Shown in pieces: positions 35,629 through 42,328 of a stretch of DNA of 42,328 bases. Position numbers and translations under genes: made by a program. The stretch spans positions 1 to 42,328 of the forward strand of contig JAJTHM010000056.1 of NCBI GenBank assembly GCA_021297855.1, read 5' to 3'. The DNA comes from Sphingobacteriales bacterium (GTDB lineage Bacteria > Bacteroidota > Bacteroidia > Chitinophagales > JADJOU01). Numbering within the stretch: position 1 is the first letter of the stretch; every line of letters begins with the position of its first letter. The notes beneath the pieces were generated by a model. That model was not told where the DNA came from. It saw only the letters and a list, made by a program, of their open reading frames with translations, and did not search any database.

Positions 35629-35658
35629 TTGAATTCAACTTTAAAATGATTATCTTTG
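35629..35658 (+). promoter_or_regulatory. Promoter of the SPOR-like gene
   Basis: TTG 35629-35631 and TATCTTTG 35651-35658, 19 bases apart. The leader to the ATG at 35742 is about 80 bases. Confidence 0.6.
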
Positions 35659-35741
35659 TATTAAGGTATAAATGTATAAATTCTAATGAAAGTAGAATAT
35701 ATATTGATTGGAGCGGTATATTCTGCCTCCTATAAAATAAA

Positions 35742-36851
35742 ATGAAAGTTATGTTAAAAACAACAAATCTGTTCTTGGCTTTAGTATTATTTGTTAGTGG
35801 TTCTTTATATAGTCAAAGTAAGGAATACGATGAAGAGGAAGTGCGAAAAATTTTGGATAAATATATTGAAAATCCAAAGTTGTATTTCGAAAAGATAAAA
35901 AACCTAAATGAAAGAGCTGACAAGGCCAATGAAAATACAATGAAAGTTTCTGAGGAGTATTTATCCCTTTTGGATAAGAAAGACAGTCTACTCAAAATTT
36001 ATAAAAACAAAGCGGCAGTGGCTAGCAGAATGGCTAGTACGACATCTCCTGCTGCATCCACTCAACAAGTTATTGCCGCAGGTTCTCCTGCCAAACCTGC
36101 TCAACAAACAACTGTAATAACCAAAGTGCAAGGCAAGACAGAGCATACACCTTATAGAGTGCAGCTAGCAGCCTACTTTAAAGAGGATTTTGAAAAATTT
36201 TTTGGCAGTTTTAATAAAACCCTCGGTATTCAGAAGCTAAACAATAGAAACGTTATAGAAGTCCAAGGCTTTAAAGACGAAGCCGAAGCATTAGAGTTTT
36301 CACAAAAAATACAGAAACTAGGTTTCCCAGGAGCATTCGTAACCAAATACGATGAGAATGGAGAAAGGCAAGAAGGGTTCAAGACCGACAATAAATTTTT
36401 TACAGCCGAATCAACTCCGGCTAGAAGTACTCCTCCCCAAGCGACTAAGACCAGCAAGAATATTCAATATCCTGACTATATTCCTATTGGTTACAAAGAA
36501 CATTTAAAAAAGAACTCTGATCCAGCCTTGGTAAAAGCTCCAACTGCAACAAATGCTGCAGCCCCGAATACGCCGAGTGCTGCTCCTAAAGCGAAGAGTT
36601 CTGATCCTGTGCAGTTGAAGGCTCCAAGTCTTCAAAGAGATGCGGTCATTTCTTCGACGTCACCTGTGAATACTCCAGTGCCTCAAGCCCAAAAGCCGAA
36701 GGCATTAGCAAGCGCTGCAACTGTGCCTAGCCCTACAGAAAGTGCTCCCAAGTCCGTTCCACCTGCTCCAAAACCAAATACCCCTCCTCCAGTAAATAAA
36801 AATTCTAGAGACCAATTGGATGCTGCTTTTGATCAGCTATTCAAAAGGTAG
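35742..36851 (+). CDS. SPOR-like exported protein with Ala/Pro/Lys-rich tail
   Basis: 369 residues: signal peptide (about 1-24), a helical, possibly coiled-coil stretch (30-90), a SPOR-like domain at about 135-205 (YRVQLAAYFKEDFEKF, then EAEALEFSQKIQKLGF), and a low-complexity tail of Pro, Ala, Lys and Ser. SPOR domains bind denuded peptidoglycan glycan strands, so this may sit in the periplasm at growth or division sites. A start at the second Met (35751) is equally possible. Its last 19 bases overlap the end of the convergent gltX. Confidence 0.75.
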   Translation: MKVMLKTTNLFLALVLFVSGSLYSQSKEYDEEEVRKILDKYIENPKLYFEKIKNLNERADKANENTMKVSEEYLSLLDKKDSLLKIYKNKAAVASRMASTTSPAASTQQVIAAGSPAKPAQQTTVITKVQGKTEHTPYRVQLAAYFKEDFEKFFGSFNKTLGIQKLNNRNVIEVQGFKDEAEALEFSQKIQKLGFPGAFVTKYDENGERQEGFKTDNKFFTAESTPARSTPPQATKTSKNIQYPDYIPIGYKEHLKKNSDPALVKAPTATNAAAPNTPSAAPKAKSSDPVQLKAPSLQRDAVISSTSPVNTPVPQAQKPKALASAATVPSPTESAPKSVPPAPKPNTPPPVNKNSRDQLDAAFDQLFKR

Positions 36852-38356
36852 TCTGCTCGACACATTCTTTCCACTGATTTCTCTTTTCCCAATAAAAGAA
36901 TGGTTTCATAAAGAGAGGGACCTTTTGTAGTTCCAGTCAATAAAATTCTCAATACAGGGAGTATATTCCCCATACTCATTTGATTTTGTTCTATCCTTTT
37001 CTTGGTTTCAATCTCCAATTCCTCCGCTGAATCCAGAGTTGTATTGTTTAATAAATCGATGTAATCAGAAATAAATTTTTTCGCTTCTGGGGTCCATTTT
37101 TTCTTGAAGGTATCCGTATCAAATTCTTTAATGTCGCTGTAAATATACTTTCCAGCAGAAGCTAATCGATAGCGAAAGTCTACCCTATCTCTGTAGAGCT
37201 CTACATAGTGTTGAAGAAAATCTTCACTTACACTCGCATTTACTTTTCTTATCTCATCTGAACAGGAGTTCACTAGTTCCTTCGTAGGTAGATTTCTCAA
37301 ATACTGTTGATTAAACCATATAGCCTTTTCAAAATTGAACTTGGCACCAGCCTTGTGCACGCGCTCCAAACTAAAATTTTCAATAAGTGCGTCCATGTCG
37401 AACAACTCTCTTTCAGTTCCATCATTCCAGCCCAGCATCGCTATAAAATTGACAAAAGCATCGCGCTCGAAGCCTTTTTCCCTGAATCCTTCGGTCACAT
37501 CTCCCGTATCTGGATTAACAAATTGGGTGCAGAAGACTGGGAAACCCAATCGATCCCCATCGCGCTTACTCAATTTTCCTTTACCATCTGGTTTTAGGAA
37601 TAAGGGGAGGTGAGCGAACTGTGGTTGATTCCAACCAAATGCTTTATACAATAAAATATGATGTGGGGTGGAGGCTAACCACTCCTCCCCTCTTATGACA
37701 TGCGATATCTCCATCAAATGATCATCCACAACATTCGCGAGATGATATGTAGGCATTCCGTCAGACTTCAACAAAACCCGATCATCTAATTGACTACTTT
37801 TAAACTTAACCTCGTCGCGAATAATATCTTGAAAACTCACATGGTCTTGGCTGTCCACTTTTAGTCTTACTACATAAGCTACCTTATCTGCCAAAAGTTT
37901 AGATACTTCCTCAGCAGATAGGGTCAAAGAATTACGCATCTGACTGCGAGTAGTATAATTATATGCGTCTGAAATACCCTTGTTTTCACTCGCCGATTTT
38001 TCTCTCCATACTTTGATATCATCTTCTGAATCAAAGGCTAAATATGCTTTACCAAGCTGCACAAGCTGCTCGGCATATTGTCGATACATTTCTTTTCTCT
38101 CTGACTGTCTGTAAGGTGCGTGTGGGCCACCTTGGAGAATGCCCTCATCAGGAATAATGCCACACCAGTTCAGGGATTCATTGATCACATCTTCTGACCC
38201 AGCTACTGTTCTAGCCGTATCCGTATCTTCAATTCTCAATAAAAAATCGCCTCCATGTTTTTTGGCAAATAAATAAGAATACAATGCTGTGCGAACTCCT
38301 CCAATATGAAGAGGTCCTGTAGGAGATGGGGCGAATCTAGTTCTAACGCGTGTCAT
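36833..38356 (-). CDS. gltX: Glutamyl-tRNA synthetase
   Basis: 507 residues, class I synthetase. HIGH motif HIGG at 17-20 within FAPSPTGPLHIGG, the signature RIEDTDTAR (41-49) and KMSKS-type KLSKR (261-265); the C-terminal anticodon-binding helices follow. It charges tRNA-Glu in the cytosol; whether it also charges tRNA-Gln depends on the presence of glnS, not visible here. It overlaps the SPOR-like gene tail to tail by 19 bases. Confidence 0.97.
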   Translation of the reverse strand: MTRVRTRFAPSPTGPLHIGGVRTALYSYLFAKKHGGDFLLRIEDTDTARTVAGSEDVINESLNWCGIIPDEGILQGGPHAPYRQSERKEMYRQYAEQLVQLGKAYLAFDSEDDIKVWREKSASENKGISDAYNYTTRSQMRNSLTLSAEEVSKLLADKVAYVVRLKVDSQDHVSFQDIIRDEVKFKSSQLDDRVLLKSDGMPTYHLANVVDDHLMEISHVIRGEEWLASTPHHILLYKAFGWNQPQFAHLPLFLKPDGKGKLSKRDGDRLGFPVFCTQFVNPDTGDVTEGFREKGFERDAFVNFIAMLGWNDGTERELFDMDALIENFSLERVHKAGAKFNFEKAIWFNQQYLRNLPTKELVNSCSDEIRKVNASVSEDFLQHYVELYRDRVDFRYRLASAGKYIYSDIKEFDTDTFKKKWTPEAKKFISDYIDLLNNTTLDSAEELEIETKKRIEQNQMSMGNILPVLRILLTGTTKGPSLYETILLLGKEKSVERMCRADYLLNS

Positions 38357-38468
38357 ATGTTATTCAGTAAAAAATTCAAATTTACAAATTCGAAATTTAG
38401 TGTGACATTTGATTTTATCATTAAATGTATTATGATACACCCCCCTTTGCGAATAATTATAAACCAAA

Positions 38469-38497
38469 AGAGGCTGCTCATATATTGAGCAGCCTCT
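38469..38497. terminator. 12-bp hairpin upstream of gltX
   Basis: AGAGGCTGCTCA and TGAGCAGCCTCT are perfectly complementary around TATAT. Read on the minus strand it is followed by TTTTGGTTT, so it could be a terminator or attenuator about 110 bases ahead of gltX. No gene obviously ends here on either strand. Confidence 0.5.
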
Positions 38498-38520
38498 AGG
38501 AAAATTTTGTTGTTGGTTAT

Positions 38521-38621
38521 GTAAGAACACGCCTGGAGGCGTGTTCCTAAGAGGCGTGTTCCTAAGAGGCGTGTTCCTACAGGCGCATTCCTACAGGCGT
38601 GCCTACGAGGCGCGTTCTTAC
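38521..38621. repeat. Array of 15-base palindromic units, array B
   Basis: The first unit, GTAAGAACACGCCTG (38521-38535), is followed by inverted units GAGGCGTGTTCCTAA (twice), GAGGCGTGTTCCTAC, two shortened units and a final GAGGCGCGTTCTTAC (38607-38621). The last unit is identical to the last unit of array A, and both arrays are followed by AAATAAATATTTT and a plus-strand gene with a TTG start. Confidence 0.85.
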
Positions 38622-38663
38622 AGAAATAAATATTTTCTATTAGATTTGCGTTTAGAATAAAAA

Positions 38664-39044
38664 TTGCCCTTGAAAAAAGACATTTATATCCCTACGCCCA
38701 CAGGATTTCAGCTTGCTATCATCTCCCAGCCAGACTTGGTTTGGGATTTATACCTTATCAATAAAAATGAACACTCCCTTCAGAATATTTTAGTAGTTAC
38801 CGAAGCGAGCAACGAGGAAAAAACTTCGTCCAAGCTTCGTTATTTTCTGGAATCTATTCCGCCTACCTCCTTTATCAAATTTGAGTCTGTGTTTGGCGAA
38901 GTAGCTGAGCTCCAAAATCTGATTTCCGTGACTTACTATGTGGGCATGGATATTTTTGAAAAGGAATTTTGTTTTAAGGCTACTGAGTTAAATCAACCTA
39001 GTGTGATTCCTATTTTGGATATGGAAGGTCACATTTTAGAATAA
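38664..39044 (+). CDS. Hypothetical protein, linked to the TIGR02757 gene
   Basis: 126 residues, no family recognised. The start is TTG at 38664 or TTG at 38670; no ATG is available near the N-terminus. The sequence alternates strands and has no signal peptide, so it should be cytosolic. It precedes the TIGR02757 gene by 2 bases, so they are likely cotranscribed. Confidence 0.65.
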   Translation: MPLKKDIYIPTPTGFQLAIISQPDLVWDLYLINKNEHSLQNILVVTEASNEEKTSSKLRYFLESIPPTSFIKFESVFGEVAELQNLISVTYYVGMDIFEKEFCFKATELNQPSVIPILDMEGHILE

Positions 39045-39046
39045 TC

Positions 39047-39817
39047 ATGCCCAAATCCTTAAAACTCCAGTTAGATAAGGCCTATGAAAACTATGCTCAG
39101 TCGAGTTTTATAGCCAATGATCCCATTTCCATTCCGCATAGTTTTTCTTTACTCCAAGACATCGAAATCGCGGGATTTTTTGCAGCAATATTCTCTTGGG
39201 GACGCAGAGATACTATTATATCCAAGTCGCAAGAACTAATGCGACTTATGAATAAGGAGCCTTTCTATTTTGTGCAAAACTATTCACCTAAAGAATTCAA
39301 GAAAATATCCCATTTCAAACACCGCACCTTCAATGCCTCTGATTTAGATTTTTATATTCGCGCTTTTCAAAAACATTATGCGAAACACCATTCATTAGAA
39401 AAAGCTTTTGTTTCCCCAAAATTTACATCTCATAAAACCATAGAATCTCACCTCACTCATTTCCATCTATATTTGACCTCCTTAGTTCTTTATGAAAAGC
39501 GCAATTTAAAACATATATCAACTCCCCAAAGCGGAGCCGCTTGTAAGCGCCTATGTATGTATCTGCGATGGATGGTGAGAAAGGGCGAAGTGGATTTAGG
39601 GCTTTGGGAAAATATAAAACCTTCACAGTTAATTATGCCGCTTGATGTGCATGTGATCAGACTAGCCAATGAGTTAAAGCTGATCGATGAGACTGACAAA
39701 CCCTGCTGGAAAACAGCGCTCAAACTAACCGAAAAGCTAGGTAAACTAGACAAGACCGATCCTGTGAAATATGATTTAGCTTTGTTTAGTTTGGGAGTCA
39801 GTAATTCTGAATTATGA
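39047..39817 (+). CDS. TIGR02757 (DUF2400) family protein
   Basis: 256 residues of the TIGR02757 family, known from many Bacteroidota and other phyla. Conserved pieces seen are EIAGFFAAIFSWGRRDTI (36-53), FKHRTFN, KRLCMYLRWMVRK (about 166-178) and LIMPLDVHVIRLANEL (about 196-211). The pattern of a helix-hairpin-helix with DVH is reminiscent of DNA-glycosylase-like folds, but no activity is proven. Cytosolic. Confidence 0.88.
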   Translation: MPKSLKLQLDKAYENYAQSSFIANDPISIPHSFSLLQDIEIAGFFAAIFSWGRRDTIISKSQELMRLMNKEPFYFVQNYSPKEFKKISHFKHRTFNASDLDFYIRAFQKHYAKHHSLEKAFVSPKFTSHKTIESHLTHFHLYLTSLVLYEKRNLKHISTPQSGAACKRLCMYLRWMVRKGEVDLGLWENIKPSQLIMPLDVHVIRLANELKLIDETDKPCWKTALKLTEKLGKLDKTDPVKYDLALFSLGVSNSEL

Positions 39818-39840
39818 TGCCGATGGCTATCGGCATAATT
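39817..39840. terminator. Bidirectional hairpin between convergent genes
   Basis: ATGCCGAT-ggct-ATCGGCAT, 8 perfect pairs, begins at the last base of the TIGR02757 stop codon and is followed by AATTTT. It probably stops transcription from both sides. Confidence 0.6.
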
Positions 39841-39847
39841 TTGAATC

Positions 39848-40243
39848 TTATTTCATAATATGGTTCAACTTCTCCTCTAATAATTGAATTTTATCTTCAA
39901 GAGCTTTAATCGTTTTCTCATAACTCTGAATTAACTTTTGATAAACACTTGCATCAGTTGAAAAATTTAGGTCAATCCCAGCAATATTTTGTCCATTATC
40001 ATTAATTTCTTTTACATCTTGATGGATAAAATTTTTTCCCTCAATATCTTTAAAAAATTCGCTAGGCGGTATTTTATAAAAATCTAATAAAGGCAATAAA
40101 TACTTACCCCACGTATTATTTACTCCGTTTTCCATCCTGTTGTATGCAGATTCATCTATATCAAGGTGAACCGCTAACTCCATAGGTCTAACTCCCTTTT
40201 CTTCTCTTAGTTTTTTTAGTTTAGCTAGAATTTCCTTTTCCAT
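39848..40243 (-). CDS. XRE-family HTH regulator with C-terminal coiled coil
   Basis: 131 residues. An HTH_3 domain covers about 5-62 (KLKKLREEKGVRPMELAVHL, then DESAYNRMENGVNN) and is followed by a variable stretch and a Leu/Glu/Lys coiled coil (about 100-130) that probably drives dimerisation. It is divergent from the exported protein at 40483, so it may regulate that unit and itself. Such small XRE proteins in this phylum are often accessory. Confidence 0.85.
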   Translation of the reverse strand: MEKEILAKLKKLREEKGVRPMELAVHLDIDESAYNRMENGVNNTWGKYLLPLLDFYKIPPSEFFKDIEGKNFIHQDVKEINDNGQNIAGIDLNFSTDASVYQKLIQSYEKTIKALEDKIQLLEEKLNHIMK

Positions 40244-40342
40244 ATTTCTGTCGATGTTTTATGCGAATTTAGACAATAAATACGACCCTTTAATGCATTA
40301 TTTGCAACACGAATGATATTTACTTGGTTTTCTGATTTTTAC

Positions 40343-40373
40343 AACTGCGTAAATCGCAATATTTTTTGCAGTT
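40343..40373. promoter_or_regulatory. Candidate operator in the divergent gap
   Basis: Inverted arms AACTGC (40343-40348) and GCAGTT (40368-40373), with a small dyad TGCG-taaat-CGCA at 40346-40358 sharing the left arm. It is a candidate binding site for the XRE regulator; the rest of the 239-base gap shows nothing clear. Confidence 0.25.
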
Positions 40374-40482
40374 ATCGCCTTTTAAATGTGAAAAAAAATC
40401 TCAACTTTGTAAAAGTTACTTCTAGCTAGAGAAACAAACTTTAAATAACTAACAAAATTCACTTATTTTTAAACTCAATTTT

Positions 40483-41088
40483 ATGAAAAAATTAGCATTA
40501 TTATTTTTACTTGCAGGATTACAACTAAGTACCTCCGCACAAACGTGGCCTATAGGCGGATGGCCGGGCTGGCCAGTAAGCGTAGCAACTGGCTCACAAT
40601 GGAACAACCCTGAACTCATCAATGGCATCGTTAATATGAATTATTATGGGAATAACATCAACCTTATGATTTATGACTTATTAAATTCAACTAATAACTT
40701 TATCAATAATCCCCCAATCAATAATGATTTTGGTGGTTTAAACCAAAGACAATACTATTTTTCCTTAGCTATGCCAATGTGCATGAAAAAAATTACTGAA
40801 ACCAAACAGTTTACGGTTAATTTAGGCGCCACTATGTATCCAGAGTTAGAAAATTCAATATTTGTTGCCCAAACTGGCATTCAAAGACAGAAAGCTATTA
40901 TAGAAATTATGGAAGCAATTAGAAATGACCTACTTGCACAAGGCATTGGAATGGATTTAATTGACAAAATCTTTCTAGATGGTGTCAAAACTAAAGCTAA
41001 ATCAGCAATTTCAGCTGAAGTTTGGATAACCTATGTTTATTGGAAACATCTTCCTTGCGATCCAACTGAAAATGGCCAGAGTAATTAA
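40483..41088 (+). CDS. Unknown exported protein
   Basis: 201 residues with a signal peptide (MKKLALLFLLAGLQLSTSA). The mature start is rich in Trp, Pro and Gly (WPIGGWPGWPVS), then Asn-rich; the second half is helical (FVAQTGIQRQKAIIEIMEAI). No family recognised. It overlaps the lipoprotein gene by 17 bases, so the two are coupled. A gene pair with a secreted protein and a lipoprotein under a divergent XRE regulator suggests a small accessory surface unit. Confidence 0.75.
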   Translation: MKKLALLFLLAGLQLSTSAQTWPIGGWPGWPVSVATGSQWNNPELINGIVNMNYYGNNINLMIYDLLNSTNNFINNPPINNDFGGLNQRQYYFSLAMPMCMKKITETKQFTVNLGATMYPELENSIFVAQTGIQRQKAIIEIMEAIRNDLLAQGIGMDLIDKIFLDGVKTKAKSAISAEVWITYVYWKHLPCDPTENGQSN

Positions 41089-41836
41089 AGTCTTTATTGG
41101 ATTTATAAGCTTTGCCTTGCTGCTCTCCTGCGGCAAAGATATCGAGGTTTTAACACCAGTAAAGGATTGTAAGATTACAGGAACATATAGTCAGAAAAAC
41201 AATGAATGGCGATACCTTAATTATAATAATGAAGGGAAAATAGTTTCTACATCTGATCAATATTTTTCACATTTTATTCAAAGAGATAAACTAAATAGCA
41301 CTCTCAAGTTTATTTACTCAGATACAGAAACATATTCAAAAGTAGAAGATACAATAATTTGTAAAAGACATAGTGATAAAAAAATCCTTCGAAAATTTTA
41401 CTTAAGAAACAATTTACTTGACCAAATCATTGACAGTCAGAATCAGAGAATAGTAAAGTTGTTTTATTTGAATAACTCATTAACTAAAGAAGAATTCTAC
41501 GACTTGTCAAGTGCTAATAAATCTCTTTTTTTTGTAAGAGAATTTCAAATTGAAGAAGGGGATGTATTTGACTACTATAATGTAATTAGAAGTGATTACT
41601 CTAATTTAGAAAATAGAATAGTTTCAGAATTCTATGGACTCAGTGAGAAGTATGGAAGGCATAAATCAATAAAGGTTAAGCGAATTAATTCTAGTGGCAC
41701 TACATTTCAAGATAACGAATATAATTTCAGCTATGAAACGAATGAACGTGGGTTAATATCGAAAAAAATAGTAGCAGAGGTAAAGCAAGGTCTATACAAA
41801 GACACGGTAAATTATACATATACTTGTAAATTTTAA
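41072..41836 (+). CDS. Unknown lipoprotein, full-length paralog
   Basis: 254 residues from ATG 41072, which gives a good lipoprotein signal (MARVIKVFIGFISFALLLSC, lipidation at Cys20). A frame from 41033 would add 13 residues inside the upstream gene. After GKDIEVLTPVKDCKITGTYS comes a series of beta hairpins resembling YD/RHS-like or DUF4595-like strands (WRYLNYNNEGKIVS). No family assigned with certainty. A truncated paralog lies 155 bases downstream. Confidence 0.78.
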   Translation: MARVIKVFIGFISFALLLSCGKDIEVLTPVKDCKITGTYSQKNNEWRYLNYNNEGKIVSTSDQYFSHFIQRDKLNSTLKFIYSDTETYSKVEDTIICKRHSDKKILRKFYLRNNLLDQIIDSQNQRIVKLFYLNNSLTKEEFYDLSSANKSLFFVREFQIEEGDVFDYYNVIRSDYSNLENRIVSEFYGLSEKYGRHKSIKVKRINSSGTTFQDNEYNFSYETNERGLISKKIVAEVKQGLYKDTVNYTYTCKF

Positions 41837-41841
41837 TGAGA

Positions 41842-41867
41842 GGAGGCTAGAAATAGTCTCCTTTTTT
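41842..41867 (+). terminator. Terminator after the lipoprotein gene
   Basis: GGAGGCTA-gaaa-TAGTCTCC with one G-T pair and a GAAA loop, followed by six T. Confidence 0.85.
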
Positions 41868-41990
41868 ATTTCATCATATTTCATTAAATGACTACTTTTA
41901 GCTATAAATGTTGAATTCTGATTCAATTTTGTAGCATTACGCTTCCATCTTAATTATTCATTTAAATTTGAATAAATTAAAATTAATGGT

Positions 41991-42191
41991 ATGAGAAACT
42001 TTCAATTTTTAATGTTCTTGGCGACGGTAATGCTATTATTTTCCTGCGGAAAAGATATTGAGGTGTTAACACCAGTAAGAGATTGCAAAATAATTGGAAA
42101 TTATAGCCAATACGAAAAAAAATGGCGGTACATAAACTATAATCACAATGGGGAGATTGTTTCATATTCTCTCAACGAGTATATAATTTAG
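41991..42191 (+). pseudogene. Truncated paralog of the lipoprotein
   Basis: 66 codons. After a lipoprotein signal (lipidation at Cys19 in LLFSCGKD) the sequence repeats GKDIEVLTPV-x-DCKI and WRY-x-NYN-x-x-G of the gene at 41072, then stops at TAG 42189-42191, about a quarter of the way through. The stop appears where an IS-like end (GGGCTTGCTGAATAA) begins, so the gene was probably cut by insertion. It could still yield a short lipoprotein. Confidence 0.6.
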
Positions 42192-42328
42192 GGCTTGCTG
42201 AATAACTCAAGCCACTACAAAAATAGGTCTAAAATGACTATAGGCAATAAAATACTTAACCCTCCACTTTAAGTTCATGTATATTCTGACGATATTGGCT
42301 TCTACCTTTATGCTGAATAAAAGGGGTA
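42190..42328. mobile_element. Probable insertion-sequence end (cut by window edge)
   Basis: GGGCTTGCTGAATAACTCAAGCC-like bases start at 42191, resembling the terminal repeats of several IS5/IS1182-type elements; GGCTTG and CAAGCC also form a small stem. On the minus strand a partial frame runs from the window edge to a TAA at 42256-42258 (ending QYRQNIHELKVEG), possibly a transposase C-terminus. The other end lies outside the window, so the call is tentative. Confidence 0.4.

Larger units (their letters stand above)
35014..35741. other. 728-base gap: gene remnant, palindromic element, promoter
   Basis: No intact gene. It holds a C-terminal remnant (35112-35271), a 143-base inverted-repeat element (35347-35489) and the promoter of the SPOR-like gene (35629-35658). 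The rest is AT-rich and unstructured by eye. Confidence 0.7.
38357..38663. other. 307-base gap between gltX and the next gene
   Basis: The gap holds a hairpin (38469-38497), repeat array B (38521-38621) and a TAGATTTG -7 element (38641-38648). The part next to gltX is AT-rich and featureless apart from a C6 run near 38440. Confidence 0.6.

Noticed and set aside
41033-41071. Upstream extension of the lipoprotein gene
   Set aside because: It would put 13 residues before a perfect lipoprotein signal starting at 41072.

Overview
The window looks like a chromosomal piece of a member of the Bacteroidota. The evidence is low GC by eye, promoters of the TTG-N18/21-TANNTTTG type, two proteins with type A and one with a type B type IX secretion (T9SS) C-terminal domain, and several families largely confined to this phylum (DUF4476, DUF4159, DUF6029, TIGR02757). 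The order or genus cannot be read safely from the sequence.

Layout. 1-1782 is an accessory patch: two identical copies of a MITE-like repeat bracket a broken piece of an RsbW-type ATPase gene, followed by a HEPN/MNT toxin-antitoxin pair and the intact ATPase gene. 1816-5727 is a plus-strand run of housekeeping genes: a monoacylglycerol-lipase-like hydrolase, rsgA, dtd, a Uma2 nuclease, a diacylglycerol/undecaprenol kinase and an HD phosphohydrolase. 5823-11120 is a tightly packed operon (miaB, a sigma-54-type activator, lptE, an acidic TPR protein, secG) with a clear promoter in front and a clear terminator behind. 11191-17969 holds an MFS transporter, small secreted proteins, a DUF1801 protein, a family 2 glycosyltransferase, a DUF4159 protein and a T9SS subtilase. 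recJ follows, and then a TPP riboswitch in front of a TonB-dependent receptor, presumably for thiamin uptake.

22134-29594 is the most unusual part. A 640-base gap has twin promoters, a 12-base direct repeat spaced 21 bases, a promoter-overlapping dyad, a C10 tract and a series of stable hairpins ending in a terminator. It precedes two large T9SS-exported proteins, the second of which carries seven Ig-like repeats and a gliding-type (CHU_C) C-terminus. 29730-38356 carries envelope and housekeeping genes: DUF4197, a TlpA-like thioredoxin, DUF6029, a TMTC-like membrane TPR protein, a SPOR-like protein and gltX. Among them is a 728-base gap with a gene remnant and a 143-base palindromic element. 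38521-38621 repeats a 15-base-period palindromic array also seen at 2640-2714. The right end (39848-42328) is accessory again: an XRE regulator divergent from an unknown exported protein, a lipoprotein, and a truncated second copy of that lipoprotein cut off where an apparent insertion-sequence end begins.

No tRNA, rRNA, CRISPR array or phage gene was seen. The best candidates for something undescribed are the structured intergenic transcript at about 22350-22712, the 15-base palindromic arrays, and the MITE/rsbW/HEPN-MNT patch.
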